Below, one piece after another: positions 17,745-30,035 of a stretch of 64,000 nucleotides of DNA. The translations under genes were made by a program, and so were the position numbers. Numbering within the stretch: position 1 is the first letter of the stretch; each line of letters opens with the position of its first letter. The notes beneath the pieces were generated by a model. The model made no database searches, was not told the DNA's origin, and worked only from the letters and a program-made list of their open reading frames with translations. The DNA is from Cupriavidus consociatus (GTDB lineage Bacteria; Pseudomonadota; Gammaproteobacteria; Burkholderiales; Burkholderiaceae), in NCBI RefSeq assembly GCF_017814975.1, contig NZ_JAGIQA010000010.1:184549-248548 (forward strand). The letters are read 5' to 3'.

Positions 17745-18809
17745 TTGTCGCACATTTTGGTCACGGGAGGTGCGGGGTTTATCGGCGCCAATTTTGTCCT
17801 TAGCTGGCTGGCCCAGCCTGAGGCAGACAGCCTTGTCAATGTTGACAAGCTGACGTATGCCGGGAATCTCAAGACGCTGGCCTCGCTGACCGGAGATCCG
17901 CGCCACGTCTTTGCCCAAGCAGATATTTGCGACCGTGCTGCCCTCGATCGCTTGCTGGCTGAATACAAGCCGCGTGCCGTCGTCCATTTCGCAGCGGAAA
18001 GCCACGTTGACCGCTCCATCCACGGTCCGGCGGAGTTCATCCAGACCAATGTCGTAGGGACCTTTACGCTATTGGAGGCCGTGCGCGCCTACTGGAGCAG
18101 TCTTGATAAGGGCGACCAAGCCCGGTTCCGCTTCTTGCATGTGTCCACGGACGAAGTGTTCGGATCCTTGGGGCCGCAGGATCCCCAGTTTTCCGAAACG
18201 ACGCCGTACGCACCAAACAGCCCTTACTCCGCGTCGAAGGCAGCTTCCGACCATCTCGTCCGCGCCTATCACCACACTTACGGGTTGCCAGTCGTAACCA
18301 CGAATTGCTCCAACAACTACGGCCCCTATCACTTCCCTGAGAAGCTGATCCCGCTGATGATCACCAACGCGCTGGCGGGCAAGGGCTTGCCTGTGTATGG
18401 CGACGGGCAGAATGTGCGCGACTGGCTTTACGTCGGGGATCACTGCAGCGCCATTCGCGAAGTGCTTGCTCGAGGCCGGCTCGGGGAAACTTACAACGTT
18501 GGCGGCTGGAACGAAAAGACGAACCTTGAGGTGGTGCATACCTTGTGCGATCTGCTCGACGAGCTGAAGCCCAAGGCGGCTGGCTCTTATCGCGATCAGA
18601 TCACGTTCGTCAAGGACCGGCCGGGCCATGACCGTCGCTATGCAATCGACGCCCGCAAGCTAGAGCGCGAACTGGACTGGGTACCTGCTCAGACGTTTGA
18701 ATCAGGCTTGCGCAAGACCGTGCTGTGGTACCTCGAGAACCAGGCATGGGTACAGGATGTGATTTCCGGTGAATATCGGACCTGGGTGGCCAAGCAATAT
18801 GCTGCATAA
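17745..18809 (+). CDS. rfbB: dTDP-glucose 4,6-dehydratase
   Basis: Second step of dTDP-L-rhamnose synthesis, making dTDP-4-keto-6-deoxyglucose. The 354-residue SDR protein has [11 protein letters not shown] (NAD site), [11 protein letters not shown], the catalytic [25 protein letters not shown] (YxxxK) and [14 protein letters not shown]. The start is TTG at 17745: it is the only codon that keeps the conserved N-terminus (xSHILVTGG), and GGGGAG stands upstream. It is first of the rfbBDAC block and overlaps rfbD by 11 bases. Confidence 0.96.
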   Translation: MSHILVTGGAGFIGANFVLSWLAQPEADSLVNVDKLTYAGNLKTLASLTGDPRHVFAQADICDRAALDRLLAEYKPRAVVHFAAESHVDRSIHGPAEFIQTNVVGTFTLLEAVRAYWSSLDKGDQARFRFLHVSTDEVFGSLGPQDPQFSETTPYAPNSPYSASKAASDHLVRAYHHTYGLPVVTTNCSNNYGPYHFPEKLIPLMITNALAGKGLPVYGDGQNVRDWLYVGDHCSAIREVLARGRLGETYNVGGWNEKTNLEVVHTLCDLLDELKPKAAGSYRDQITFVKDRPGHDRRYAIDARKLERELDWVPAQTFESGLRKTVLWYLENQAWVQDVISGEYRTWVAKQYAA

Positions 18810-19716
18810 GCGACCTGAGGCGCCGAGCATTCTTGTAACGGGAAGCAACGGGCAAATCGGTTTCGAGTTGCGGCGCAGCTTGGCCACGTTGGGCCAGGTG
18901 TTTGCCCTGGATCACGCTGCATGTGACCTCGGCGCGCCGGATATTGTACGTGCCGTGGTGCGCCGGCTACGGCCTGACGTGATAGTCAATGCGGCGGCCT
19001 ATACCGCGGTGGATCAGGCCGAGTCCGAGAGCGAGTTGGCCTTTGCGGTCAATGGTGTTGCTCCCGGTGTCCTAGCCGAGGAAGCATGCTCGCTGGGCAG
19101 CCTGTTGGTCCACTATTCGACAGATTACGTCTTTGCCGGCTCCCACGACACACCGCACGTGGAGACCGACGAAGTCGGACCGCTGTCTGTGTACGGCAAG
19201 AGCAAACTCGCGGGTGAGCGGGCCATTGCCGGCACGAATGCTTCGGCAATAGTGTTGCGCACCTGCTGGGTTGCCGGCGCGCACGGCACCAATTTTGCGC
19301 GCACAATCCTTGAGCAGGGACGCGAGCGCGATACGTTGCGGGTGGTGAACGACCAGTTCGGCGCGCCCACAACGGCGTCGCTGATTGCCGACGTGACGGC
19401 ACGCATCATCGACCGGGCGTGGATCCACGGAAGCCGCGCCGAGTTTCCGTCGGGCATTTACCACCTGGCAGCCGCAGGCGCGACATCGTGGCATGGCTAT
19501 GCCACCGAAGTGTTGCGCTACGCGGCGCGCAAAGGCGTAGTACTGCGAGTTGATCCGGATCGAATCGAGGCGATCCCTGCCATGGCGCTTCCACGTGCCG
19601 CGCAGCGGCCCTCAAATTCGCGCCTGAATACACGCAAGCTGCGCGACACGTTCGACATTCACCTTCCGGAGTGGCAGGCGGGCGTTCATTACCTCATCGA
19701 TCAGATTCTTTCCTGA
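18799..19716 (+). CDS. rfbD: dTDP-4-dehydrorhamnose reductase
   Basis: Last step to dTDP-L-rhamnose. The 305-residue SDR has [53 protein letters not shown] and [16 protein letters not shown], the RmlD signature blocks. The ATG at 18799 overlaps rfbB. Gene order B-D-A-C is intact. Confidence 0.95.
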   Translation: MLHKRPEAPSILVTGSNGQIGFELRRSLATLGQVFALDHAACDLGAPDIVRAVVRRLRPDVIVNAAAYTAVDQAESESELAFAVNGVAPGVLAEEACSLGSLLVHYSTDYVFAGSHDTPHVETDEVGPLSVYGKSKLAGERAIAGTNASAIVLRTCWVAGAHGTNFARTILEQGRERDTLRVVNDQFGAPTTASLIADVTARIIDRAWIHGSRAEFPSGIYHLAAAGATSWHGYATEVLRYAARKGVVLRVDPDRIEAIPAMALPRAAQRPSNSRLNTRKLRDTFDIHLPEWQAGVHYLIDQILS

Positions 19717-19724
19717 TACTACCC

Positions 19725-20603
19725 ATGCGCAAAGGAATTATTCTGGCCGGGGGCTCCGGCACGCGTCTCTACCCGATCACGCGATCGGTCTCGAAGCAAC
19801 TGCTGCCGGTATACGACAAGCCGATGATCTACTACCCGCTGTCGACGCTGATGCTGGCGGGTATTCGCGACATCCTCATCATCTCCACGCCGGAAGACAC
19901 GCCACGCTTTACCGAGATGCTCGGGGACGGCTCCAGATGGGGTCTCAATCTCCAGTACGCGGTCCAGCCGTCGCCAGATGGCCTGGCACAGGCCTTCATC
20001 ATTGGTCGCGACTTCGTGGGGAACGATCCGTCGACGCTGATTCTGGGCGACAACATTTTTCATGGTCATGCCCTGATCCGGCAATTGAAGGATGTGTCGT
20101 CGCGGCAGTCGGGCGCTACTGTGTTTGCGTATCACGTGCACGACCCGGAGCGTTATGGCGTGGTCGAGTTCGACGACGAATTCCGTGCCATCTCGCTGGA
20201 GGAAAAGCCCGTCGAACCCCGTTCCAACTACGCGGTCACCGGACTGTACTTCTACGATAACCAGGTTTGCGATATCGCGGCCGATATTTGCCCGTCGCCG
20301 CGCGGTGAACTGGAGATTACTGACGTCAACAAGTGCTATCTCGAGATGGCACAACTCGACGTGGAAGTCCTGGGCCGCGGCTATGCCTGGCTGGATACGG
20401 GCACCTATGACTCTTTGCTGGAGGCAGCAAGTTTCATTGCCACTGTGCAGAAGCGGCAAGGACTGATGGTTGCGTGCCCGGAGGAGATTGCTTTCCGAAA
20501 CAAGTGGATTGGCGCGGAAGCAGTCGAGCAGATGGCCAATTCCCTGGCGAAAAACTCGTATGGCCAGTATCTGCACAGCCTGCTCGCGGAGAGGTACAGG
20601 TAA
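19725..20603 (+). CDS. rfbA: Glucose-1-phosphate thymidylyltransferase
   Basis: First step to dTDP-rhamnose. The 292-residue nucleotidyltransferase begins [20 protein letters not shown] and continues [19 protein letters not shown], with [36 protein letters not shown] and [11 protein letters not shown]. All are standard for RmlA. Its stop shares one base with the rfbC start (TAATG). Confidence 0.97.
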   Translation: MRKGIILAGGSGTRLYPITRSVSKQLLPVYDKPMIYYPLSTLMLAGIRDILIISTPEDTPRFTEMLGDGSRWGLNLQYAVQPSPDGLAQAFIIGRDFVGNDPSTLILGDNIFHGHALIRQLKDVSSRQSGATVFAYHVHDPERYGVVEFDDEFRAISLEEKPVEPRSNYAVTGLYFYDNQVCDIAADICPSPRGELEITDVNKCYLEMAQLDVEVLGRGYAWLDTGTYDSLLEAASFIATVQKRQGLMVACPEEIAFRNKWIGAEAVEQMANSLAKNSYGQYLHSLLAERYR

Positions 20604-21166
20604 TGGCACAGCAGTCAGGCCTGACGGCTACGCCTACCTGGATTCCCGATGTGCTGGTCCTTGAACCCTGCGTGTTCAGGGACCAACGCGGTCACTTCCT
20701 GGAAAGCTTCAACGAGCGCGTCTTCGAGCGCGCAACCGGTATTCGCCGGAAGTTCGTCCAGGACAATGAATCCAGGTCCGTGCGCAACGTGCTCAGGGGA
20801 CTGCACTATCAATCCCGCAAGCCGCAAGGCAAGCTGGTGCATGTAATAGCCGGGGAGATATTGGATGTTGCGGTGGACCTGCGCAAGGCTTCGCCGACAT
20901 TTGGAAAGTGGGTGGGTGTCACATTGTCGGCGCTGAATTTCCGCCAGCTCTGGATTCCGGAGGGCTTCGCGCACGGCTTCATGGTAACGTCCGACTATGC
21001 CGACGTGCTGTACAAGATGACGGACTATTATGATCCGGAGTACGAACGTGCGATTGCATGGAACGATCCTGATATCGGCATAGTCTGGCCAGCGACCGAA
21101 AACCTCATCCTGCACGATCGTGATGCCGCGGCACCGTTGCTGCGCGATGTCGTGAGTCCTTACTAA
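20603..21166 (+). CDS. rfbC: dTDP-4-dehydrorhamnose 3,5-epimerase
   Basis: Third step to dTDP-L-rhamnose. The 187-residue cupin has DQRGHFLESFNE, VLRGLHYQ with the catalytic His, GEILDVAVDLRKASPTFG, WIPEGFAHGF, and DVLYKMTDYYDPEYERAIAWND. GAGAGG precedes the start. It is distinct from the second RmlC-type gene at 30032. Confidence 0.96.
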   Translation: MAQQSGLTATPTWIPDVLVLEPCVFRDQRGHFLESFNERVFERATGIRRKFVQDNESRSVRNVLRGLHYQSRKPQGKLVHVIAGEILDVAVDLRKASPTFGKWVGVTLSALNFRQLWIPEGFAHGFMVTSDYADVLYKMTDYYDPEYERAIAWNDPDIGIVWPATENLILHDRDAAAPLLRDVVSPY

Positions 21167-21175
21167 GGTGACGTC

Positions 21176-22369
21176 GTGACGCAAGATTGCCTGCGACAAC
21201 CCGGCGATGGACATCGATCACTTGCGCATGGAGCGACTCGTGACGTGCAGGCGCGCCGCGTCATCCTGTTCTGCGCCAACACGGCCTGGTCGATGTACCG
21301 CTTCCGCCGGGGCCTGCTTGCCGCGCTGATCCGCGACGGTTACGAAGTTCATGTGGTCGCACCTGAGGACCCCGAGGTTGCCGCGCTTAAGGCAATGGGG
21401 TGTGTCGTCCATACGATGACGATGTCCGCCCAGGGGCGCAATCCTTTCCAGGACATCGGGCTGGTCGCCAGGCTTCTGGCACTCTATCGACGTGTCAAGC
21501 CGGCGCTGATTTTTCACTACACCATCAAGCCGAACATTTATGGCTCGATGGCCGCGCGTCTGGCAGGCATCCGCTCGATAGCGGTCACGACCGGACTGGG
21601 ATACGTTTTCATCAACAAGGGTATGGTGTCGATCGTCAGCAAAATGCTGTATCGCATCGCGCTACGGTTTTCGGGCCAGGTCTGGTTCCTCAACCAGGAT
21701 GACCGTCTGGCCTTTGTATCGGCAGGCCTCGTGGACGGCAAGAAGTGCACCGTCCTGCCGGGCGAGGGAATCGATCTTGAATTCTATGCTCCGATGGCCG
21801 GGGCAAATGAAACCGCGCCTGTTCAGGTCTGTTTCGTCCTGATCGCCCGAATGCTGTGGGATAAGGGCGTCGGCGAATATGTAGACGCTGCACGTGCGTT
21901 GAAGGCCAAGTACAACCATGTGCGATTTCAGATGGTGGGCCCAGCGGGTGGAGACAGTCCCAGCGCGATCCCGCAAAGCCAGGTCGATGCGTGGATAAGA
22001 GAAGGCATAGTCGAATACCTAGGCACCGTCAGGGATATTCGCCCGGTTATTGGTGCGGCAAGTTGTGTGGTGTTGCCCTCCTATCGCGAGGGCATTCCCC
22101 GAGCACTGCTCGAAGCCGCCGCCATGGAGCGGCCGGTGGTAGCAACTGCGGTGCCGGGGTGCATGGATGTAGTCGATCACGAAGAGACTGGATTGCTGTG
22201 CCGGGAACGGGACGCTCGAGACCTCGCCGCGAAAATGGAGGCGATGGTACAGCGCGACCAGGAAGGATGGCGTCGGATGGGTGCCGCGGCACGTGCCAAG
22301 ATGCAATCGAATTTCGACGAGAAATTTATCATTGAGCATTATCGGAATGTGATCCATGCGCTGGTCTAG
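21176..22369 (+). CDS. Glycosyltransferase family 4
   Basis: A 397-residue GT-B retaining glycosyltransferase. The N-domain has FRRGLLAALIRDGYEVHVV and HYTIKPNIYGSMAARLAG; the C-domain has ARMLWDKGVGEYVDAA and LPSYREGIPRALLEAAAMER, the EX7E sugar-nucleotide motif. It is most like the CapM/WbnA type that works early in O-unit assembly, but donor and acceptor cannot be read from sequence. The GTG start at 21176 is supported by AAGG seven bases upstream. It lies between the rhamnose and GDP-fucose blocks. Confidence 0.85.
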   Translation: MTQDCLRQPGDGHRSLAHGATRDVQARRVILFCANTAWSMYRFRRGLLAALIRDGYEVHVVAPEDPEVAALKAMGCVVHTMTMSAQGRNPFQDIGLVARLLALYRRVKPALIFHYTIKPNIYGSMAARLAGIRSIAVTTGLGYVFINKGMVSIVSKMLYRIALRFSGQVWFLNQDDRLAFVSAGLVDGKKCTVLPGEGIDLEFYAPMAGANETAPVQVCFVLIARMLWDKGVGEYVDAARALKAKYNHVRFQMVGPAGGDSPSAIPQSQVDAWIREGIVEYLGTVRDIRPVIGAASCVVLPSYREGIPRALLEAAAMERPVVATAVPGCMDVVDHEETGLLCRERDARDLAAKMEAMVQRDQEGWRRMGAAARAKMQSNFDEKFIIEHYRNVIHALV

Positions 22370-22382
22370 GGCAAAGCGCGCG

Positions 22383-22396
22383 ACGGGCATGCCCGT
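22383..22396. repeat. 14-base perfect palindrome before manC
   Basis: ACGGGCATGCCCGT reads the same on both strands and sits in the 116-base gap between the GT4 gene and manC. It could be an operator, or a hairpin that adjusts expression of the GDP-fucose genes. Nothing else in the gap was recognised. Confidence 0.4.
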
Positions 22397-22485
22397 GCGC
22401 CGTATGACCGCGAATTTCACTAGTGGAATGGCATGGACACATGTTGGATTTGGATACTAGCCGGACACCGGAGCTTGCAACCTCT

Positions 22486-23901
22486 ATGATTTTTGTTCCT
22501 GTGATTCTCTCGGGTGGAGCGGGTACCAGACTTTGGCCGGTGTCCCGAGAGCTTCATCCCAAGCCCTTTCTTCGGCTCTCTGGGACGCATAGCCTTTTGC
22601 AGAAGACATTCCTGCGGGCGGCGGCATTGCCCGACGTCAGTGAAGTACTGACGGTGACCAACCGTGAACTGTTCTTCAAGACCGAGGATGAGTATCGCGA
22701 GGTGAATGACTCCGGCATTGCCACGTCATATCTGCTCGAACCGTTTGGGCGGAATACCGCTGCCGCTATTGCAGCCGCGGCGATTGACGTCGCCGAGCGT
22801 CATGGCGACGATGCGACGCTGCTGATCCTGGCGGCCGACCATGTCATCAAGGATCAGGCTGCGTTTGCCAGTGCCATTGCGCAGGCCCGTTTGCTGGCGG
22901 ATCGTGGGCACCTCGTTACGCTGGGAATCCAGCCGGAGGGTCCTGAGACCGGCTATGGCTACATTGAGGCCGATGGCTCGACGGTGTGTCGCTTTGTCGA
23001 GAAGCCATCGCTGGAAAAGGCTACAGAGTATTGCGCAAGCGGCCGATATTTCTGGAACGCGGGCATCTTTTGCTTTCGCGCTGGCACCGTCCTGTCTGAG
23101 CTTGAAAAGCATGCCCCAGACGTGCTGGAAGCGATGCGGACCTGCATGTCAGCTTCACAGCAATTGCGCGGGGACAAGCGGGTCCAGCGTACTTTGGACC
23201 CGCACACCTTCGAGCCGACGCCGAATATTTCGATCGACTACGCATTGATGGAGAAGTCATCCGTCGTTGCGGTGGTGCCTTGCGAAATCGGCTGGAGCGA
23301 CGTGGGGTCATGGTCAGCCATCAGCGATATGACCGATGCGGATTCGTGCGGCAACAAGGTCGAAGGCGAGGCGCTGCTTCACGATTCGGCGAATTGCTAT
23401 GTGCGAAGCGAAGACCGGCTGGTCACCCTGGTCGGCACCAATGACCTGATCGTGGTTGACACGGCCGATGCCTTGCTGGTTGCCGACAAGGCGCGAGCGC
23501 AGGAGGTAAAGGAAATTGTTCGCCAGTTGAACTCCCAGGGCCACGCGGCAAGCAAGATCCACCGCAAGGTGCATCGTCCTTGGGGCACATACACGGTGCT
23601 CGAAGGTGGAACGCGCTTCAAGATCAAGCGCATCGAAGTCAAGCCGGGTGCGTCCCTGTCGCTACAGATGCATTACCACCGCAGCGAGCACTGGATCGTG
23701 GTAAGCGGCATGGCGAAGGTCGTCAATGGCGAAAAGGAATTGCTGGTCAATACCAACGAGTCCACCTACATTCCGGCCGGCAACCGCCATCGGCTTGAGA
23801 ACCCCGGCAAATTGCCGCTAGTCATGATCGAAGTCCAGTGCGGAGACTATCTCGAAGAAGACGATATCGTCCGCTTCGAGGACTCCTATGGCAGAACCTA
23901 A
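22486..23901 (+). CDS. manC: Mannose-1-phosphate guanylyltransferase / mannose-6-phosphate isomerase
   Basis: Bifunctional type II enzyme making GDP-mannose. The 471-residue product starts [20 protein letters not shown], followed by [19 protein letters not shown] and FWNAGIFCF belong to the nucleotidyltransferase part, and [14 protein letters not shown] with [15 protein letters not shown] to the C-terminal cupin isomerase domain. ATGs at 22423 and 22441 are alternative starts but add unconserved residues. It feeds gmd and fcl directly downstream; phosphomannomutase is at 53641. Confidence 0.95.
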   Translation: MIFVPVILSGGAGTRLWPVSRELHPKPFLRLSGTHSLLQKTFLRAAALPDVSEVLTVTNRELFFKTEDEYREVNDSGIATSYLLEPFGRNTAAAIAAAAIDVAERHGDDATLLILAADHVIKDQAAFASAIAQARLLADRGHLVTLGIQPEGPETGYGYIEADGSTVCRFVEKPSLEKATEYCASGRYFWNAGIFCFRAGTVLSELEKHAPDVLEAMRTCMSASQQLRGDKRVQRTLDPHTFEPTPNISIDYALMEKSSVVAVVPCEIGWSDVGSWSAISDMTDADSCGNKVEGEALLHDSANCYVRSEDRLVTLVGTNDLIVVDTADALLVADKARAQEVKEIVRQLNSQGHAASKIHRKVHRPWGTYTVLEGGTRFKIKRIEVKPGASLSLQMHYHRSEHWIVVSGMAKVVNGEKELLVNTNESTYIPAGNRHRLENPGKLPLVMIEVQCGDYLEEDDIVRFEDSYGRT

Positions 23902-23915
23902 GAACAGGATACGCA

Positions 23916-25046
23916 ATGAAGAAGGTCGCGCTTATTACGGGCATTACCGGTCAGGATGGTGCCTACCTCGCAGAGTTTCTGCTGGACAAGGGTTACGAAG
24001 TGCATGGCATCAAGCGCCGTGCTTCGCTCTTCAACACCGATCGTATCGACCATCTGTATCAGGACCCGCATATCGATCACCGCAATTTCATCCTGCATTA
24101 CGGTGATCTGACCGATTCGACGAACCTGATCCGGATCATCCAGCAGGTTCAGCCTGACGAGCTTTACAACCTCGGTGCGCAATCGCACGTGGCGGTGTCG
24201 TTTGACAGCCCGGAATACACGGCCAATAGCGATGCGCTGGGTGCGTTGCGCCTGCTCGAGGCGATCCGCATCCTCGGCCTGGAAAAGAAGACGCGTTTTT
24301 ACCAGGCCTCCACGTCTGAACTGTATGGCCTCGTGCAGGAGATTCCCCAAAAGGAAACCACGCCTTTCTATCCGCGCTCGCCGTACGCCGTAGCCAAGCT
24401 CTATGGCTACTGGATTACTGTCAACTACCGCGAGTCGTACGGCATGTATGCCTGCAATGGCATCCTGTTCAACCACGAGTCGCCGCTGCGTGGCGAGACC
24501 TTTGTCACTCGTAAGATCACTCGCGCCATCAGCCGTATTGCACTGGGTTTGCAGGACTGCTTGTACCTGGGCAACCTGAACAGCCTGCGCGACTGGGGGC
24601 ATGCCCGGGACTACGTAGAAATGCAGTGGATGATGCTCCAGCAACAGACGCCGGAAGACTTCGTCATCGCAACGGGCGTTCAATACTCGGTGCGGGATTT
24701 CGTGCGTACTGCCGCAGCCGAGCTGGGTGTCGGTGTTCGCTTCGAGGGCGAGGGCGTCAATGAAATCGGCATCGTCGACAGCGTGGACGCGCAAAAGGCG
24801 AGCGCCGCGGGCCTGAAGGTGGCCGTAGGCCAGGAGATTGTCCGAGTCGATCCGCGCTATTTCCGCCCAGCGGAAGTGGAGACGCTGCTGGGTGATCCCA
24901 CCAAGGCCCGCGAAAAACTTGGCTGGACACCGCGTACAAGCTTTGCGGAATTGGTGTGTGAAATGGTGGAGGCCGATTTCGACCTGGCGCGCCGCGACAG
25001 CCTGGTCAAGGAAGCTGGCTTCAAGGCATTCAACTACCACGAGTAA
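23916..25046 (+). CDS. gmd: GDP-mannose 4,6-dehydratase
   Basis: Makes GDP-4-keto-6-deoxymannose, the branch point to GDP-fucose, perosamine or D-rhamnose. The 376-residue SDR has [63 protein letters not shown] and [20 protein letters not shown]. All are diagnostic for Gmd. AGGAT lies before the start. fcl follows after six bases, so fucose is the likely main product. Confidence 0.97.
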   Translation: MKKVALITGITGQDGAYLAEFLLDKGYEVHGIKRRASLFNTDRIDHLYQDPHIDHRNFILHYGDLTDSTNLIRIIQQVQPDELYNLGAQSHVAVSFDSPEYTANSDALGALRLLEAIRILGLEKKTRFYQASTSELYGLVQEIPQKETTPFYPRSPYAVAKLYGYWITVNYRESYGMYACNGILFNHESPLRGETFVTRKITRAISRIALGLQDCLYLGNLNSLRDWGHARDYVEMQWMMLQQQTPEDFVIATGVQYSVRDFVRTAAAELGVGVRFEGEGVNEIGIVDSVDAQKASAAGLKVAVGQEIVRVDPRYFRPAEVETLLGDPTKAREKLGWTPRTSFAELVCEMVEADFDLARRDSLVKEAGFKAFNYHE

Positions 25047-25052
25047 GACGCC

Positions 25053-25988
25053 ATGAATCCTCAAGCCAAAATCTATGTGGCGGGGCACCGCGGCCTGGCA
25101 GGCTCGGCCATTGTGCGTCGCCTGCGCGCGAGCGGCTATGACAACCTGGTGCAACGTACCCATGCGGAGCTGGACCTGACCGATCAGGCTGCCGTGGACA
25201 GCTTCTTCGCGAGCGAACGGCCCGATTATGTGTTCCTTGCTGCTGCCAAGGTGGGCGGAATCCACGCCAATAACGCATATCCGGCCGAATTCATTCGAGA
25301 CAACCTGGCGATTCAGACCAACGTCATCCATTCGGCGTGGACGCATGGCGCGCGCAAGCTGCTTTTTCTCGGTTCGTCGTGCATATACCCGAAGTTGGCC
25401 CCGCAGCCGATGCCGGAAAGCTGCCTGCTGACTGGTGAGCTCGAGCCGACCAATGAGTGGTATGCCATCGCCAAGATTGCCGGCATCAAGATGTGCCAGG
25501 CCTACCGCCGCCAGTACGGATTCGATGCGATCTCCTTGATGCCGACGAATCTGTACGGACCCGGCGACAACTTCGACCTGCAGAACTCGCATGTCCTGCC
25601 GGCATTGCTGCGCAAGTTTCATGAGGCGAGAGTGCGTGGGGACGAGGAGGTGGTGGTGTGGGGTACCGGCACGCCGCGTCGCGAGTTCATGCACGTGGAC
25701 GATCTTGGCGCTGCCGCTGTTTTCCTGATGGAGACATATTCTGACGAGGCATTCGTCAACGTAGGGGTGGGCAGCGACGTGTCCATTCGTGAACTCGCCG
25801 ATATCGTCAAGGAAGTTACCGGGTTCCAGGGCCGCATCGTCCAGGATCTGAGTAAGCCGGACGGTACGCCGCGCAAGTTGATGGACGTCGGCAGGCTGCA
25901 TGGCCTTGGCTGGCAGGCACGCGTCGACCTTCGTGAAGGAGTCGCGCAAACCTACGCCTGGTTCGTCGAACACTACGGCAAGGCCTAA
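25053..25988 (+). CDS. fcl: GDP-L-fucose synthase
   Basis: A 3,5-epimerase/4-reductase that completes GDP-L-fucose. The 311-residue SDR has [67 protein letters not shown] and the catalytic block [10 protein letters not shown]. It matches WcaG closely. A GT11 fucosyltransferase at 36558 in the same strand series is the obvious user of its product. Confidence 0.97.
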   Translation: MNPQAKIYVAGHRGLAGSAIVRRLRASGYDNLVQRTHAELDLTDQAAVDSFFASERPDYVFLAAAKVGGIHANNAYPAEFIRDNLAIQTNVIHSAWTHGARKLLFLGSSCIYPKLAPQPMPESCLLTGELEPTNEWYAIAKIAGIKMCQAYRRQYGFDAISLMPTNLYGPGDNFDLQNSHVLPALLRKFHEARVRGDEEVVVWGTGTPRREFMHVDDLGAAAVFLMETYSDEAFVNVGVGSDVSIRELADIVKEVTGFQGRIVQDLSKPDGTPRKLMDVGRLHGLGWQARVDLREGVAQTYAWFVEHYGKA

Positions 25989-26038
25989 TGCTGGCCGGGT
26001 ACGCCCGGTTCGGCTCCCGACGCTGAAAAACGAGCAAT

Positions 26039-26869
26039 ATGAGTACGGTAGAAAACGTTACCTATCTTGAAAGCGGACGCGCTGCCAAGGATTACTGGCG
26101 GGATTTCTGGCGCCATCGCGAACTGCTGATGTTCATGGTTTGGCGCGACATTATTGTGCGCTACAAGCAGACCGTGGTGGGCACCAGCTGGGTGTTGATC
26201 CGGCCGTTCCTGACGATGCTGGTATTTACCTTTGTCTTTGGCAAAGTCGCGAATCTGGCGTCGGGCAACGTACCGTACTCGCTGGTCGTCTTTACTGGCC
26301 TGCTGCCGTGGTTCTTCTTTGCGAATGCCCTGAGTGAGTGCAGCAACAGTCTGGTTGGCAATTCGCACCTGATCTCGAAGATCTATTTTCCGCGGCTGAT
26401 CGTGCCCGTAGGGTCGATCGCGGTGTCGATCGTGGACTTTCTGATCACGTTCGTACTGCTGTTCGTGGTGATGGCATGGCATCGCTTCCTGCCGCCCTGG
26501 CATATTGTGTTCGTACCGCTCTTTATCCTGTTGGCGATCCTGGTCTCGTTCGGGCTCGGCTTGTGGACCGCGGCGCTCAATGTGCGATTTCGCGATTTCC
26601 GCCACCTCATTCCCTTCGTGCTTCAGCTTGGCGTCTATGTTTCGCCCGTGGGCTACAGCAGCCAGATCCTCCCCGAAAAATGGAGACTGGTGTATTCGCT
26701 GAATCCCATGGTCGGGGTAATCGACGGCTTCCGCTGGGCGATACTTGGTGGTGAATACACACTCTACTGGCCCGGGCTGCTGGTGTCCGCGGTAACAAGC
26801 GTGACGCTGGTCGCGACAGGCATCTGGTATTTCCGCAAAACGGAATCCACATTTGCGGATGTGATTTGA
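26039..26869 (+). CDS. wzm: Polysaccharide ABC exporter, permease (Wzm)
   Basis: A 276-residue inner-membrane ABC-2 type permease. After a cytoplasmic N-terminus (WRHRELLMFMVWRDIIVRYKQ, the usual Wzm/TagG entry) come about six membrane segments, including FLTMLVFTFVFGKVA, VDFLITFVLLFVVMAW and FVPLFILLAILVSFGLGLW. With Wzt it exports an undecaprenyl-linked polymer that has been fully polymerised in the cytoplasm. It is three bases from wzt. Confidence 0.94.
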   Translation: MSTVENVTYLESGRAAKDYWRDFWRHRELLMFMVWRDIIVRYKQTVVGTSWVLIRPFLTMLVFTFVFGKVANLASGNVPYSLVVFTGLLPWFFFANALSECSNSLVGNSHLISKIYFPRLIVPVGSIAVSIVDFLITFVLLFVVMAWHRFLPPWHIVFVPLFILLAILVSFGLGLWTAALNVRFRDFRHLIPFVLQLGVYVSPVGYSSQILPEKWRLVYSLNPMVGVIDGFRWAILGGEYTLYWPGLLVSAVTSVTLVATGIWYFRKTESTFADVI

Positions 26870-26872
26870 ACC

Positions 26873-28191
<1,319 letters not shown>

Positions 28192-28195
<4 letters not shown>

Positions 28196-28959
28196 AAGTC
28201 GTTATCCTGGCCGGCGGCCTGGGCACGCGTATCAGCGAGGAATCGCACCTGAAGCCGAAGCCCATGATTGAAATCGGCGGCAAGCCAATCCTGTGGCACA
28301 TCATGAAAATCTATTCCCACTATGGGATCAACGACTTCGTGATCTGCCTTGGCTACAAGGGCTACGTCATCAAGGAGTACTTCGCCAATTACTTCCTGCA
28401 CATGTCCAATGTGACATTTGACATGGCGCGCAATCACATGGAGGTGCACGAGCGCTATGCCGAGCCTTGGCGGGTGACGTTGATCGATACTGGAGCCGAG
28501 ACATTGACCGGCGGGCGCCTGAAGCGCGTGCGCGACTATATCGGCGATGAGACGTTCTGCTTCACCTATGGTGATGGCGTTACCAACCTCGATATCGGCG
28601 CATTGATTGAATTTCACCGTGACCACGGCAAGCTGGCGACCGTGACGGCTATCCAGCCGCCCGGCCGTTATGGCGCGCTCAACCTGAACGGCGCCGCGGT
28701 CAGCAATTTCCAGGAGAAGCCTGCCGGCGACGGTGCGTGGATCAATGGCGGCTTTTTTGTACTCGAGCCGAAGGTGTTCGACTACATCGAGAGCGATCGA
28801 ACCAGTTGGGAATCCACGCCGTTGCAACGGCTCGCCGGAGAGGGCGAGTTGATGGCATATCAGCACAGCGGGTTTTGGCAGGCCATGGATACCTTGCGGG
28901 ACAAGAACCATTTGGAAGACCTGTGGGCGTCGAACCCGCCATGGAAGGTGTGGGCATGA
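28192..28959 (+). CDS. rfbF: Glucose-1-phosphate cytidylyltransferase
   Basis: Makes CDP-glucose from CTP and glucose-1-phosphate. The 255-residue protein has [61 protein letters not shown] and [16 protein letters not shown], typical of RfbF/DdhA. It opens a chain of overlapping genes: this start overlaps wzt and its stop overlaps rfbG, both as ATGA. Confidence 0.96.
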
Positions 28960-30035
28960 TCCAGTTTGGTGATGTCTATCGTGGCCGTCGTGTCCTGCTG
29001 ACCGGGCATACGGGATTCAAGGGCAGCTGGCTGGCGCTATGGCTTTCGCGGCTTGGTGCGGACGTCACGGGCATTGCGCTGGCGCCGGAGACTGTCCCGA
29101 ATCACTGGGACTTGCTCGGCCTGGACATGGCCTCTCACCTCATTGACATTCGCGACAAGGAAACTCTGGCGCGTGTGATTGCGCAAACGCAACCGGAACT
29201 CGTGCTTCACCTTGCGGCGCAGCCGTTGGTGCGGCGCTCCTATCGCGAACCCATCGACACCTGGGCAGTAAACGTAATGGGAACGGCTAATGTGCTCGAG
29301 TGCTGCAGGCAGATCTCGTCAGTGCGGGGCATTCTCGTCGTGACGTCAGACAAGTGCTACGAGAACCAGGAATGGGCGTGGGGCTATCGTGAAAATGACC
29401 GGTTGGGCGGCCACGACCCGTATAGTGCTTCGAAGGCAGCCACGGAACTGGTCGTTTCAAGCTACCGTGACTCATTCTTCCAAGCGGACGGAGTTGCTGC
29501 CCTGGCATCGGCGAGAGCCGGTAACGTGATCGGCGGCGGGGACTGGTCCGAAGATCGCCTGATTCCGGACATCGTCCGCGCCGTCGGTAATCATGCCGAG
29601 GTAGAGATCCGTTCGCCCCGCGCTACGCGCCCGTGGCAGCACGTGCTTGAGTCGCTAAGCGGTTACCTGTTGCTTGGCCAGCGTCTGCTAGGCGGGCAGA
29701 AAGATGTCGCAGCGGCATGGAATTTCGGGCCGGAAGCAGAAGGAAACCGTCCCGTGCAGGCTGTCATGGAACGCATTGCTGTGCTCTGGCCGGAGTTGCG
29801 TTGGCATGTCGCCCGCAATGACGGCGCGCATGAAGCACAGCTGCTTTACCTCGATAGCGCCAAGGCACGCGCAGGGCTGAACTGGCGTCCGGTATGGGGC
29901 TTCGACGCGGCGCTGGCGGCAACGGCGACGTGGTATCGGTCATTCCTGGCCGACGGCACAGTGCTTAGTGAGCATCAGTTGGACCAGTATGTACAGGCGG
30001 CTGGCAATGCTGGCGTGGCGTGGTGTCAGCCATGA
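28956..30035 (+). CDS. rfbG: CDP-glucose 4,6-dehydratase
   Basis: Converts CDP-glucose to CDP-4-keto-6-deoxyglucose. The 359-residue SDR has [86 protein letters not shown] and [14 protein letters not shown], all RfbG-specific. The expected next enzyme for 3,6-dideoxyhexoses (an RfbH-type PLP/iron-sulfur dehydrase) is absent from the window; an epimerase and a C-methyltransferase follow instead. Confidence 0.96.
   Translation: MIQFGDVYRGRRVLLTGHTGFKGSWLALWLSRLGADVTGIALAPETVPNHWDLLGLDMASHLIDIRDKETLARVIAQTQPELVLHLAAQPLVRRSYREPIDTWAVNVMGTANVLECCRQISSVRGILVVTSDKCYENQEWAWGYRENDRLGGHDPYSASKAATELVVSSYRDSFFQADGVAALASARAGNVIGGGDWSEDRLIPDIVRAVGNHAEVEIRSPRATRPWQHVLESLSGYLLLGQRLLGGQKDVAAAWNFGPEAEGNRPVQAVMERIAVLWPELRWHVARNDGAHEAQLLYLDSAKARAGLNWRPVWGFDAALAATATWYRSFLADGTVLSEHQLDQYVQAAGNAGVAWCQP

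Noticed and set aside
23898..25973. 691-codon open frame on the minus strand
   Set aside because: Antisense to gmd and fcl, both unmistakable. The frame crosses the gap between them and shows no domain; a high-GC shadow.
25989..26038. CCGGG-TACG-CCCGG hairpin between fcl and wzm as a terminator
   Set aside because: Five-pair stem, no T-run, and genes on both sides run in the same direction with related function; more likely incidental.
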